From Ilyomonas sp963847085 (lineage in GTDB: Bacteria; Bacteroidota; Bacteroidia; Chitinophagales; Chitinophagaceae), in contig CAWJYO010000009.1 of assembly GCA_963847085.1 (NCBI GenBank), positions 248,001 to 312,000 of the forward strand: 64,000 nt of DNA. Direction: 5' to 3'. A program made the translations under genes and the position numbers. Under the pieces are notes generated by a model, which made no database searches, had not been told where the DNA came from, and saw only the letters and a list, made by a program, of their open reading frames with translations. Below are positions 15,986 through 24,235 of the stretch, piece by piece. Within the stretch, counting starts at the first letter, position 1, and each line of letters opens with the position of its first letter.

Positions 15986-17126
15986 TCAAAATTCCTTTCC
16001 ATGCGTTGCTTTGATAATGCGGTTCGCAATAAAAGGAAAAAGCTTCATCGTTTGTAAAAATAAAGCCGTAGAAGTAGAGTTGCCGAACAAACGTTGTACG
16101 GTTCTTCCAACCTGCAAACGCTTCGCAAATTGTTGCTGCCATTGCGTTTCATAATTACCTTCCATTTCGTTACGGGGTCGTTTTTGCCGTAAAAACAAAT
16201 CTATATTTTGAAATGCCAGCAACGAAGAATGCATCGCCATGCTCATGCCGTTGCCGCAAAGTGGTGTTATCAAACCTGCGCCATCTCCCAACAACAATAC
16301 ACCATTTTCAACCGTGCTTTTTTTGTCGAAACTAATTTGCGAAATCGCTAAAGGTTGCTTGTATAAAAAATTGGCTTCGCTAAAAATATTTTTTAAAACC
16401 GGATTTTGAGATAACAGTTCTTTCTCCATTTGATCAATGCTGTTATTGTGTTTTGTAAGATTGTTAGCTGTGGTTAAATAACACAAACAACACTTGTCGT
16501 CTTCAACTTTAGAAATACCACAGTAACCATTTTCAAAGTTGTGAAGAGCAATTGTATCGCCCGCAAAAGGATATTGGATATGATATTTAATACCAATAAA
16601 ATGGTTGAGCTTGTTAGGCTTTTGCTGTACAAATTGCCGCTTCCATTGAACATCCAAATTACTCTTTTTACCCCAGGCTCCGCAAGCTGCTTTTGCTTTA
16701 TAATTTTGGTTTGATGCAGAGATTATAAAGCTATCATCATGGCGCGTTACATCGGTTACTTTTGTTTTTGTAAGAATTTTTGCACCCTTAGATAATGCCA
16801 CTTCGTAAAGCAGATTATCCAATGTATAACGGCTGATGCCAAAGCCACCCAAATCCAATGGAAAATGATACGTTTTTCCTTTTGTATCAGATAGAATCAG
16901 TTGATGAATTTGTGGCAATTGCAAAGCAGGCAAATCAATTCCTAAACGTTGTAAAAAAGGAGAGCTTTCGTTGCTGATGTATTCGCCACACACTTTATGA
17001 AACGGATACTGTTCTTTCTCAAACAAAACTGTTTTGTAGCCTGCATTTACGCATTGAATTGACAAGCACAAACCGGCCAAGTCCGCCGCCGATAATGGCA
17101 ATATCGTACTCGTTTTTATTCAGCAT
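15986..17126 (-). CDS. FAD-dependent oxidoreductase, geranylgeranyl-reductase-like (one frame break)
   Basis: Last gene of the UbiA-PKS-methyltransferase operon. The N-terminal Rossmann motif reads IAIIGGGLAGLCLSIQC after removing one G near 17073, then EKEQYPFHKVCGEYIS, typical of the geranylgeranyl-reductase and FAD-monooxygenase superfamily. The second FAD motif is LLGDGAGLITPLCGNGMSMAM. The start ATG (17124-17126) lies inside the end of the methyltransferase gene. In phenolic-lipid clusters of other bacteria the matching enzyme hydroxylates the resorcinol ring towards a quinone; that role here is inference, and a reductase acting on a prenyl chain is an alternative. Confidence 0.85.
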
Positions 17127-17814
17127 GGCGATATGTAATGAGATAGCGAAACGCCCACTGCCACTGAACTTGATAATAATTGATGTTTGCTTTTGCAAAA
17201 ATATTTTGCCATTCTTTTTTATTAAAACCGCGTTGTACGCTTAGCGGCGCATCGTTCTTTACAAGGTAAGATTTGGAAAATAACTGTGTTAAGAATTTGA
17301 TGGAATGATAAGCCAAAGGATGTCGTTGCAAATCGTTTATAAAAAAACCAATCGTTGCATTTTCTTTCATCCATTGCAATTGCATTATCAACTCTTCATC
17401 CCTAAAATGATGGCAAAACAAACTGGAAAAAATAATGTGCGGTTTCTCTTCAAACACAACTGTTTTGTAATCGCTGACAATCCACCTTGTGCGCCCTTGC
17501 AAAGCCATTTTTGTTTTAGCAAATTGAATGCACTCTTCTTTTACATCTATACCGGTAAAACTAACTTTTATCCCTTTGTTTTTGCACCATTTTTCAATGG
17601 CAAGCAGGTTGTCTCCACCACCACATCCAATCTCACAAACATGAATTTGTTTTTGCCCGAAAAGTAAGTTTCGAAAACCTTTGAGTGTAATGCGATGCCC
17701 GCCAAGCAAGGTGTTGATGATATTCAGTTCGCGCATGTTTTGCTGGATGTCGGCAAACGGAATGTTATCCTCATCCAGCAACTCTTTTTGATAAGAACGT
17801 TGTTGCCCCTTCAT
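17116..17814 (-). CDS. Class I SAM-dependent methyltransferase
   Basis: A 232-residue protein with motif I at about residue 60 (VCEIGCGGGDNLLAIE), an acidic end of strand 2 (FTGIDVKEECI) and a post-I stretch WIVSDYK. ATG at 17812-17814 overlaps the polyketide synthase stop (ATGA), so the two are translationally coupled; the longer upstream frame is only read-through. The C-terminal end overlaps the FAD oxidoreductase by 11 bp. By position it should methylate the product of the type III synthase, on oxygen or on the ring, but the sequence does not show which. Confidence 0.88.
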   Translation of the reverse strand: MKGQQRSYQKELLDEDNIPFADIQQNMRELNIINTLLGGHRITLKGFRNLLFGQKQIHVCEIGCGGGDNLLAIEKWCKNKGIKVSFTGIDVKEECIQFAKTKMALQGRTRWIVSDYKTVVFEEKPHIIFSSLFCHHFRDEELIMQLQWMKENATIGFFINDLQRHPLAYHSIKFLTQLFSKSYLVKNDAPLSVQRGFNKKEWQNIFAKANINYYQVQWQWAFRYLITYRHAE

Positions 17815-18899
17815 ACAACAGTAGCCGTAAAAGTTTCCATGGTTAACCCAGGTCCGAAAGCAATACCCAACAGTGGAGATGCTTTTTGGTTTTGTTTGTT
17901 TTTGCTGCAAATCTCTTTCAAAACAAAAAAGATGCTTGCGCTCGACATATTGCCATACTCATTCAATATACGGCGTGAATGCTGCACCGCTTCTTCAGTT
18001 AAGTGCAGTTGCTTTTGTATCGCATCAATAATGCGCTTGCCCCCAGGATGAAGACACCAATATTTAATATCCTCAATATCCAAATTACTTTTTCGCAACG
18101 CTTCATTCACCAACGAAGAAATATCATGTTCAATCAATTGCGGAACATAGCCACTCAGCGTCATTAAAAAGCCCCTGTTGCTGATTTCCCAGGCCATATC
18201 CTTCTTGCCAAAAAACGCAATGTGCGAATGAAAATGATTGATGCTGGCAAGCGGTGTTCTCTTTTCATCATTGCTGATGAGAAGGGCTGCGCTGCCATCG
18301 GCAAATAACAAACTACTGGCTGCATTATCGGGTGTATAATCTTGCTGAAAGTGAAGTGTACAAAGCTCTGTAGCTACAATTAAAACGTTTGCGTTGGGTG
18401 TACTGTCGCAAATCATCTTGCCTAATTTGAGTGCATGAATGCCTGCATAGCAACCCATAAAATTTACCGATGTGCGGAATGTAGATGGCGATAATTGTAA
18501 GGCTTCCATCAATTCCAAATCTAAGCCCGGTGCGCTCATGCCGGTGCAGCTTACGGTGATAAGATGCGTTATGGCAATATCATCATTCAATTCATTCAAA
18601 CAATTCTGCGCAGCTTGCAAGCTTAGTGGCAGCGCATGTTCTTTATACAATTTCATCCGTGCATCAAGCGAGGTTGGCCCGCTGCTTTCAACATTGATAA
18701 ACTGCCATTGTTGTGGCGGCAAGCTAAAATCTTTCAATACCGAATACCGTTTTTCAATGCCACTGTGATGATATAGATAAGAAAGCTTGCGCTTGTCGGT
18801 TAGGTCTAAATTATAAGCCTGTTGCATAAATTGCAGGATGTCAGCTTGTTGATGGCACCATTGCGGAACTGCCGTGGCTATGGAAATGATATTAGTCAA
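17811..18899 (-). CDS. Type III polyketide synthase
   Basis: A chalcone/stilbene-synthase-fold enzyme of 362 residues that extends an acyl-CoA starter with malonyl-CoA and cyclises it, typically to alkylresorcinols or alkylpyrones. The complete catalytic triad is visible: Cys150 in NFMGCYAG, His284 in CLHPGG and Asn317 in EYGNMSSAS. The start is taken as TTG at 18899-18897 (MTNIISIATAVP), because it overlaps the UbiA stop as TTGACTAA. Further upstream frame is the end of UbiA. It forms an operon with UbiA before and methyltransferase plus FAD enzyme after. The starter and product are not deducible. Confidence 0.92.
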   Translation of the reverse strand: MTNIISIATAVPQWCHQQADILQFMQQAYNLDLTDKRKLSYLYHHSGIEKRYSVLKDFSLPPQQWQFINVESSGPTSLDARMKLYKEHALPLSLQAAQNCLNELNDDIAITHLITVSCTGMSAPGLDLELMEALQLSPSTFRTSVNFMGCYAGIHALKLGKMICDSTPNANVLIVATELCTLHFQQDYTPDNAASSLLFADGSAALLISNDEKRTPLASINHFHSHIAFFGKKDMAWEISNRGFLMTLSGYVPQLIEHDISSLVNEALRKSNLDIEDIKYWCLHPGGKRIIDAIQKQLHLTEEAVQHSRRILNEYGNMSSASIFFVLKEICSKNKQNQKASPLLGIAFGPGLTMETFTATVV

Positions 18900-19755
18900 G
18901 ATGATTGAGTATAAGTAAGGTAATAAATCCTGCGTTGGTGCATGTCGCGGCAAGCCAGTTCATGCGCATTGTATAAATAAAGTTAGCGTTTGCTTTGTTT
19001 TGCCACACTTTATTTACCCAATAAAAAAAATAAAGGAGCACGGGAACGAAAAAGACTTGCAATACTATAAAACGAGAAATTTGATGTGTGCGTTGAAAAT
19101 AGACAAACAATAAGCCAAAAGCAATGGCATACATGGCTGCACACCAAACAAAAGTTCCCCTTATGCCGAGCAAAATACTGATTGTTTTTACACCATCTTT
19201 TTTATCGGCGTCATGCTGATACACTTGCGTGATAGGATAAAATCCACCAATTAAAAAGGTAGCTGCTATGCAAGCCAGGATTGGGAAAACGCTTGCGCTG
19301 TCTCTGTTTGCGCCTTTGTAAACCATCCAGAAAGAGAGCAAGCCCTGGTTTAGAACGACTGTGAGATAACCAATGATTGGATACTGTTTTAGTCTTATTT
19401 TTCGATAGCTGTACGCTCTTGAAAAAAGGATATAAACAACAATCGCTGTTGTAAAAAAGGCATTAACGAAGAAGGAAAGAGCAATGGCAATAGCATCTAA
19501 AACAATCGTTGCATAAAACAATTGCCGCGTTGGCCGCATTGGGTTAGCAATGCCACCAATGGGCGTTTCATCTCTATCCATAAAACTGTTGTAGCCGTTG
19601 CTGGAAGGATATACCAACAAGTGAAGAATGATAAAAATAAGAATGGCTTTGCTCCAATCAATGATGTGTATTGTGCTTAGTGCGAACCAATAAACCGGCA
19701 TTAAAAGAAACGAAAACGGAACCCTCAGCAATTGTATAGTAGAGCGATGAAGCAT
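18892..19755 (-). CDS. UbiA family prenyltransferase
   Basis: An integral membrane enzyme of 287 residues with about eight to nine helices. It carries both Asp-rich motifs for Mg-diphosphate binding: NGYNSFMDRDE around residue 55 and YQHDADKKDG around residue 165. Such enzymes attach isoprenyl chains to aromatic rings, as in quinone synthesis, or to other acceptors. The ATG at 19755 (MLHRSTIQLLRVPFSF) is preferred to a TTG at 19782. Its stop overlaps the polyketide synthase start, so the aromatic acceptor is likely the polyketide product, although a stand-alone role in menaquinone-like synthesis cannot be excluded. Confidence 0.88.
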   Translation of the reverse strand: MLHRSTIQLLRVPFSFLLMPVYWFALSTIHIIDWSKAILIFIILHLLVYPSSNGYNSFMDRDETPIGGIANPMRPTRQLFYATIVLDAIAIALSFFVNAFFTTAIVVYILFSRAYSYRKIRLKQYPIIGYLTVVLNQGLLSFWMVYKGANRDSASVFPILACIAATFLIGGFYPITQVYQHDADKKDGVKTISILLGIRGTFVWCAAMYAIAFGLLFVYFQRTHQISRFIVLQVFFVPVLLYFFYWVNKVWQNKANANFIYTMRMNWLAATCTNAGFITLLILNHLD

Positions 19756-19835
19756 TGTATAGCATGAAGATAAGGGAAACAAAATGGTTGGTTGAATGAA
19801 ACAGCCATCCTTTTGTTTTTGCCACTTTTTATCTT

Positions 19836-20423
19836 CTACAACTCAATGCCGGTGCGCACCGTAAAGCCATGAGGATTTACATCCAGCGCGTTGAAGGAAT
19901 GTTTGTAACCTTTATAACCGGCTTCAATAAACAGACGTGTATGTTGCGAAACAACAAAGCTTGCACCTGCATTTTCCGATAAATACAAACCTGTTTCCGA
20001 TACCGGAAAAGGTGAAGAAGCAGCATACCGTTTATAATAATGATTAAAAGAAATGCCAGCTTCTGAGTGAAGATAAGGCTGAACCATGGTTTTGGTTTTG
20101 AACAAATAAATGCCATTGAGATAAACCGGCAGCAAATGCAGTCGGGTAAGCATCAAGCCGTTATCGGGATGCTCGGGAGTGGCAGCATATTGAACGCCGA
20201 TGCCGGCAATCAAACGGTTTGTAAATTGACGATTGGCATCAATGCTTCCTCCGTTGAAGTTCGTTCCGTGTGTGCTATGCAAAAGCTGATAACTGAATCG
20301 AAAGATGAGCGGTTGATGAATATCGCTGTTTTGGTTTTGTGCAAAAATGCTTTTGCAAAAACAACTCATAAAAATGCCAACCAACAAACAACGAAACCAA
20401 AAGAGAAAGAAAACCCTACGCAT
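19836..20423 (-). CDS. Small outer-membrane beta-barrel protein
   Basis: This 195-residue protein has a signal peptide ending around SIFAQ and alternating aromatic/polar strands such as IFRFSYQLLHS, RLIAGIGVQYAAT, HLLPVYLNGIYLF and TRLFIEAGYKGYKHSF. It should form an eight-stranded barrel. It resembles generic outer-membrane barrel proteins of Bacteroidetes; I cannot assign a more exact family. It lies 80 bp upstream of UbiA on the same strand and could be its first operon member, though a GGCAAAAACAAA motif in the gap suggests a separate promoter for UbiA. Confidence 0.75.
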   Translation of the reverse strand: MRRVFFLFWFRCLLVGIFMSCFCKSIFAQNQNSDIHQPLIFRFSYQLLHSTHGTNFNGGSIDANRQFTNRLIAGIGVQYAATPEHPDNGLMLTRLHLLPVYLNGIYLFKTKTMVQPYLHSEAGISFNHYYKRYAASSPFPVSETGLYLSENAGASFVVSQHTRLFIEAGYKGYKHSFNALDVNPHGFTVRTGIEL

Positions 20424-20582
20424 AAAATACCGCCCGATGAATAAGGCTGCAAAATAAAATGAGATTATGCAAATTCATCTTCATTATTTTTGTTTTACAA
20501 CTACCTTTAACGGATATAAATTGAATTGTTGCGTTTTCGGGAAGTTTGCACAGCTACCAATCATTATTCACAAACATCTGCT

Positions 20583-21971
20583 ATGTTCATCGAATCATCA
20601 ACCACTACCGCAGCGGAAGCCACTACAAAAAGCGGTTCTTTATTTGGCATTTCCCTTATTGCAGCGTTAGCCGGTTTTATTTTTGGTTTTGATACGGTTG
20701 TTATTTCAGGCGCCGATAAACCGATACAGGAGTTGTGGCACACCTCGCCCTGGTTTCATGGCTTTTTTATCATGTCAATGGCCCTGTGGGGAACCGTTGT
20801 GGGAGCCATGTTCGGCGGTTATCCTACGCAAAAGTGGGGCAGAAAAAAAGTGCTGATCTGGATAGGAATTTTGTTCACCATTTCATCGCTTGGCTCTGCG
20901 CTGGCAACCAGTCCGTACCTGTTTTCTTTCTTCCGTTTTATTGGTGGTTTGGGCATTGGTGTTTCATCGGTGGCTGCACCTACTTATGTTTCCGAAATCT
21001 CTACACCTTCTTCGCGTGGCAAACTCGGAGCCATGTATCAGTTCAACATTGTGTTTGCCATACTTCTTGCCTATGTCTCCAATTATCTTTTAAAAGGCGT
21101 TGGTGGCAGCAACGACTGGCGTTATATGCTGGGCGTAATGGCAATTCCTTCGCTCATTTATTCACTGCTGGTTTTTAGCATTCCCGAAAGTCCACGCTGG
21201 TTAATAACGGTAGGCAGAGAAGACGAAGCCAGAAAAGTGCTTGCGCGATTGGGCATTGTAAATCCTGATGCTGAAATCGCTTCTGTTAAAGCAGGCATTC
21301 AGCATGAAGACAGTGGCAGGCAGGTTTCGTTTTTTAGTAAAAAACACAGCACCATTTTGTGGCTTGCTTTTCTTGTAGCTTTCTTTAACCAATGGTCGGG
21401 CATCAATTTTATTTTGTACTACGCACCACGCATTTTAGAATCTGCCGGTCTTGCCGCCAAAGATTCTTTGCGCAGCGCCATCATTATTGGCGGCACCAAC
21501 CTCGTATTCACTTTCGTGGGTTTGTATTTGATTGATCGGGTAGGAAGAAAAACACTTCTGATAATCGGTTCTTTTGGTTATATCCTCAGCCTGGCTTCGG
21601 TTGCATGGAGTTTTTACAGTCATGCAAGTGCTGGCGTCCTAACTTTCTTTTTAGCCATGTTCATTGCGTCTCATGCCGTTGGGCAAGGCGCTGTTATCTG
21701 GGTGTTTATTTCAGAAATTTTCCCCAATAAAATCCGTGCTCTGGGGCAATCGTTTGGCGCCAGCACGCACTGGGTTTTCGCGGCACTTATCACTTTGATT
21801 TCGCCCGTTTTTATTGATAGCCAAAACGGCATTTTTAAAGACAATCCTTACCCGATTTTTATTTTCTTCGCTTTTATGATGGTGCTGCAATTGATTTGGG
21901 TGCTGACAAAAGTGCCCGAAACTAAAGGCAAAACGCTGGAGCAAATTCAGGATCAACTGGGAATGGGATAA
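20583..21971 (+). CDS. Sugar-porter MFS transporter
   Basis: A 462-residue sugar:H+ symporter of the XylE/GalP/GLUT type. Signatures present: the FGFDTVVISGA loop after TM1, WGRKKVL after TM2, VSEISTPSSRGKLGAMYQ, PESPRWL after TM6, NQWSGINFILYYAPRI in TM7, DRVGRKTLL, and PETKGKTLEQI at the end. Twelve transmembrane helices are visible. ATG 20583 starts a short cytoplasmic N-terminus; the longer frame upstream is unlikely. No carbohydrate enzyme is adjacent. A long hairpin separates it from the convergent ArsR/SRPBCC operon. Confidence 0.92.
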   Translation: MFIESSTTTAAEATTKSGSLFGISLIAALAGFIFGFDTVVISGADKPIQELWHTSPWFHGFFIMSMALWGTVVGAMFGGYPTQKWGRKKVLIWIGILFTISSLGSALATSPYLFSFFRFIGGLGIGVSSVAAPTYVSEISTPSSRGKLGAMYQFNIVFAILLAYVSNYLLKGVGGSNDWRYMLGVMAIPSLIYSLLVFSIPESPRWLITVGREDEARKVLARLGIVNPDAEIASVKAGIQHEDSGRQVSFFSKKHSTILWLAFLVAFFNQWSGINFILYYAPRILESAGLAAKDSLRSAIIIGGTNLVFTFVGLYLIDRVGRKTLLIIGSFGYILSLASVAWSFYSHASAGVLTFFLAMFIASHAVGQGAVIWVFISEIFPNKIRALGQSFGASTHWVFAALITLISPVFIDSQNGIFKDNPYPIFIFFAFMMVLQLIWVLTKVPETKGKTLEQIQDQLGMG

Positions 21972-21974
21972 AGG

Positions 21975-22044
21975 ATTGAATAAGTAAGATTGAATATTAC
22001 ATAATACAACTCGTTTTATTCAAATTCAATCCTACTTATTCAAT
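21975..22044. terminator. Bidirectional hairpin between convergent operons
   Basis: ATTGAATAAGTAAGATTGAA and its near-complement (one mismatch in 21) flank a 28-nt loop. It fills the whole gap between the MFS stop (21971) and the AHSA1 stop (22049). Confidence 0.75.
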
Positions 22045-22048
22045 ATGG

Positions 22049-22507
22049 CTAAGCCCTTGCAGTTGCCCCACTTCTGTCAGGATGCCCTTGTCCTTCTGTA
22101 ATCAATTTGCGCAGCGATTCGCCAATAAAAAAATTCCAGCCTTTCACGCAACCTTCATAACATTCTATTTCCGAAACCAAACCAACATGAGTTAAATTGA
22201 TTTGTGTGGAATTTTCATTCTCTACAATCTCAAAAACCACATCGGTATTCTTCCATTCCGTTTTGTCTTTCAGCCAGTGCAGATAACAATCGGTTACATG
22301 CCATACAATTTTCTTGTCAGGATCAAATTCAGTGATTTTAAAAGTTACCCAGGTGTCGCCGGGATGATAAGTGAAAACATCATCTAAGTTTTCTGTTTTG
22401 CCATCAATGCTTTTGCTCCACCATTCAGTTACTTTGCAAATGTTATTGAATGCTTCAGTGGGTGTAACGTTTGCAGTAATACTGCTGTTGTAATTTTTGT
22501 TGTTCAT
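22049..22507 (-). CDS. SRPBCC (AHSA1-like) domain protein
   Basis: A 152-residue START/Bet v1-fold protein, a hydrophobic-ligand-binding helix-grip. The opening VTPTEAFNNICKVTEWWSKSIDG and the strands KIVWHVTDCYLHWLKDK and TQINLTHVGLV are the usual AHSA1 pattern. Its ATG overlaps the ArsR stop (ATGA), so it is the third gene of a coupled operon. Members of such ArsR-SRPBCC operons are stress-inducible but of unknown ligand. Confidence 0.85.
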   Translation of the reverse strand: MNNKNYNSSITANVTPTEAFNNICKVTEWWSKSIDGKTENLDDVFTYHPGDTWVTFKITEFDPDKKIVWHVTDCYLHWLKDKTEWKNTDVVFEIVENENSTQINLTHVGLVSEIECYEGCVKGWNFFIGESLRKLITEGQGHPDRSGATARA

Positions 22508-22830
22508 TTTTTGTTTGTTTTATTGTTTAATAATGTTTCTAATTTTTTGAGTTTAGTGTCCCAGAATTTATCAAAGTAATCAATCCATTTCTGCAGCTCA
22601 TTAAAACCTTCCTGTTTTAAAATGCAGTACCTTTCTCTTCCTATATCTGTAATGGAAATAAACTGTGCGTTGTACAATAATTTGATGTGTTTGGAAACCG
22701 CAGGACGGCTCATGTCAAAGTTTTCGGCTAAGGCATTAATGGTTAAGCTATTCTTTGACAGTAACGCTAAAATTTGCCGCCGGCTTGGGTCGGCAATTAC
22801 CCCAAACACATCAGGCGTTTGCTGTGCCAT
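22504..22830 (-). CDS. ArsR-family winged-helix repressor
   Basis: This 108-residue regulator opens PDVFGVIADPSRRQILALLSKN and has the helix-turn-helix FDMSRPAVSKHIKLL followed by a wing (SITDIGRERYCIL). No Cys cluster for metal sensing is present, so it belongs to the non-metal ArsR group that travels with AHSA1 proteins. It lies between two SRPBCC genes, overlapping both. The likely targets are the two palindromes at 23269-23312 in the operon promoter, which would give autorepression. Confidence 0.9.
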   Translation of the reverse strand: MAQQTPDVFGVIADPSRRQILALLSKNSLTINALAENFDMSRPAVSKHIKLLYNAQFISITDIGRERYCILKQEGFNELQKWIDYFDKFWDTKLKKLETLLNNKTNKK

Positions 22831-23262
22831 ACGTTTTGTTTTTGATTAAATTTCCAATTTTTTTCATGTTTGCCAACCAGCCTTCATTCATACCGCGTAA
22901 ATAGCCAAATTCTCAACTTCTTTAAAACCACTGTGTTGAAGCAACAATTCGGTGCCATTGTCTTTTGGGGTAAGCGTCCACACAACGATCGAGTCAACTG
23001 TGAACGTGCCATCACCCGGACCGCTTTTCCACGAATAAGATAGCTTTTGAAACGGCACAATTTCCAAAACAGTGCAATGGAAAATGCCATCAACATGGAG
23101 AGCCGGAATTGGTTTTGTTTTGAATTGAAATGGATGCCCGACAACCGGCTCAAAATCGTTTGGCATGAGCCATTGTTCCATAAGTTCGGGATTTGTTAAA
23201 TACTCCCAAACCGTTTGCGGCGGGTGCGGGAAAAATAATTGATGGGAAATTTCTTTTTTCAT
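22811..23262 (-). CDS. SRPBCC domain protein, first gene of the operon (one frame break)
   Basis: A Bet v1/AHSA1-type protein: ISHQLFFPHPPQTVWEYLTNPELMEQWLMP, then FHCTVLEIVPFQKLSYSWKSG and a C-terminal helix. As given, the frame stops at 22888 after LAIYAV. Adding one T in GAATTTGGC restores GYLRGMNEGWLANMKKIGNL, the expected terminal helix, and carries the frame to TGA at 22813-22811, inside the ArsR start. The error is therefore almost certainly a missed homopolymer base. The ATG (23262) lies 6 bp from an operator palindrome. Confidence 0.85.
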
Positions 23263-23268
23263 AAATAA

Positions 23269-23312
23269 GTAACTTAAAAGTTACACGAAGATATATGTAA
23301 CTTTTAAGTTAC
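23269..23312 (-). promoter_or_regulatory. Double palindromic operator of the ArsR operon
   Basis: GTAACTTAAAAGTTAC (23269-23284) and GTAACTTTTAAGTTAC (23297-23312) are both of the form GTAACTT-NN-AAGTTAC, with centres 28 bp apart. On the minus strand the distal one lies between a TTTG -33 element and a TATCTTCG -7 box, and the proximal one covers the transcription start. Binding would block transcription. Confidence 0.75.
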
Positions 23313-23390
23313 TCAAATTTTTCCATGAAATTTTAAAAAGAAAGCAATCGTTTAAAGCATAGAATAAAGAAACGGGAGTTTTTGCCGGCA

Positions 23391-23435
23391 CATTTCTCTT
23401 TACAAGCTCTTTCTACTCCTTTCTCTGCGGTAAAA
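23391..23435. repeat. Single arm of the CTCTGCGGTAAAA repeat family
   Basis: The stretch ending in TTTCTCTGCGGTAAAAT matches the right arm of the hairpins at 30844, 43369 and 55184. The left arm here is too degraded to pair convincingly. Confidence 0.5.
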
Positions 23436-23535
23436 TCCAGACCGTTCAATTGAGAATCCTGCTCAATTACCGCGCTCCGCCATATTATTTTAATATTAAT
23501 TCTGCCTTCCATCAGGCAAGCTAAAACCATATCTC

Positions 23536-23543
23536 TATTTTTG
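23536..23543 (+). promoter_or_regulatory. -7 box of the DUF47-pit operon
   Basis: TATTTTTG matches TAnnTTTG exactly. It is followed by the leader CGCAAATACAAAC and the ATG at 23558. Confidence 0.6.
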
Positions 23544-23557
23544 CGCAAATACAAACT

Positions 23558-24205
23558 ATGGCGTTAAACACGTTTGGCAGGATGTTCATGCCTAAAAACA
23601 TCATTTTTTATGAACTGTTTGAAGAAGTGGGGAAAACGGTGTATAACATGGCGCTAATGCTAAAACAAATGGTGTATGAACCGGATAAAAAGCACCGCAC
23701 GCAACTGATTTCGCAATTAGAAGATTTAGAACACCGCAACGACGATACCACGCACCGCATTTTTACCGAACTCAGCCGCAACTTTATCACCCCGTTCGAC
23801 AGAGAAGACATTCATGCGCTTACTTCTGCACTCGATGATATTTGCGATTATATTTATGGCTCAGCTAAAAAAATAAACTTCTACCAGGTAAATCCTGACG
23901 ATACCGGCATCCGCAAAATGTCGGAATTGATTGTTGAATCTTCTTTAGAAATCAAAACTGCCGTGTTTGAATTGCGCAATATGAAAAACCTGCGGCGCAT
24001 GACGGAAGCTATGGTGCGCGTGAACAGCATAGAAAACCAGGCAGATGATATTTATGATTTGAACCTTGAGCACCTGTTTGAAAACGAAAACGACATGAAG
24101 GCTTTCATCAAAAAAAGAGAAGTGTACCAGGCAATGGAAATTGTTACCGATAAATGCGAAGATGCTGCCAATGTGATAGAATCTATCATAGTAAAATACG
24201 CTTAG
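23558..24205 (+). CDS. DUF47 family (PhoU-like) protein
   Basis: This 215-residue all-helical cytoplasmic protein resembles PhoU and is normally encoded beside a Pit phosphate transporter, whose activity or regulation it assists. Visible family features are the regular acidic helices: QLEDLEHRNDDTTHRIFTEL with the E/DxxxD metal-binding pattern, ITPFDREDIHALTSALDDICDYI (the most conserved block), and MVRVNSIENQADDIY. It is followed after 30 bp by pit on the same strand. Confidence 0.92.
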   Translation: MALNTFGRMFMPKNIIFYELFEEVGKTVYNMALMLKQMVYEPDKKHRTQLISQLEDLEHRNDDTTHRIFTELSRNFITPFDREDIHALTSALDDICDYIYGSAKKINFYQVNPDDTGIRKMSELIVESSLEIKTAVFELRNMKNLRRMTEAMVRVNSIENQADDIYDLNLEHLFENENDMKAFIKKREVYQAMEIVTDKCEDAANVIESIIVKYA

Positions 24206-24235
24206 CCACACTTTATTCATCTACCTGCTCACTAC

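Noticed and set aside
17815..17910. Longer N-terminus for the methyltransferase
   Set aside because: The upstream frame is the other frame of the PKS 3' end; ATG at 17812-17814 overlaps the PKS stop as ATGA, a natural coupled start.
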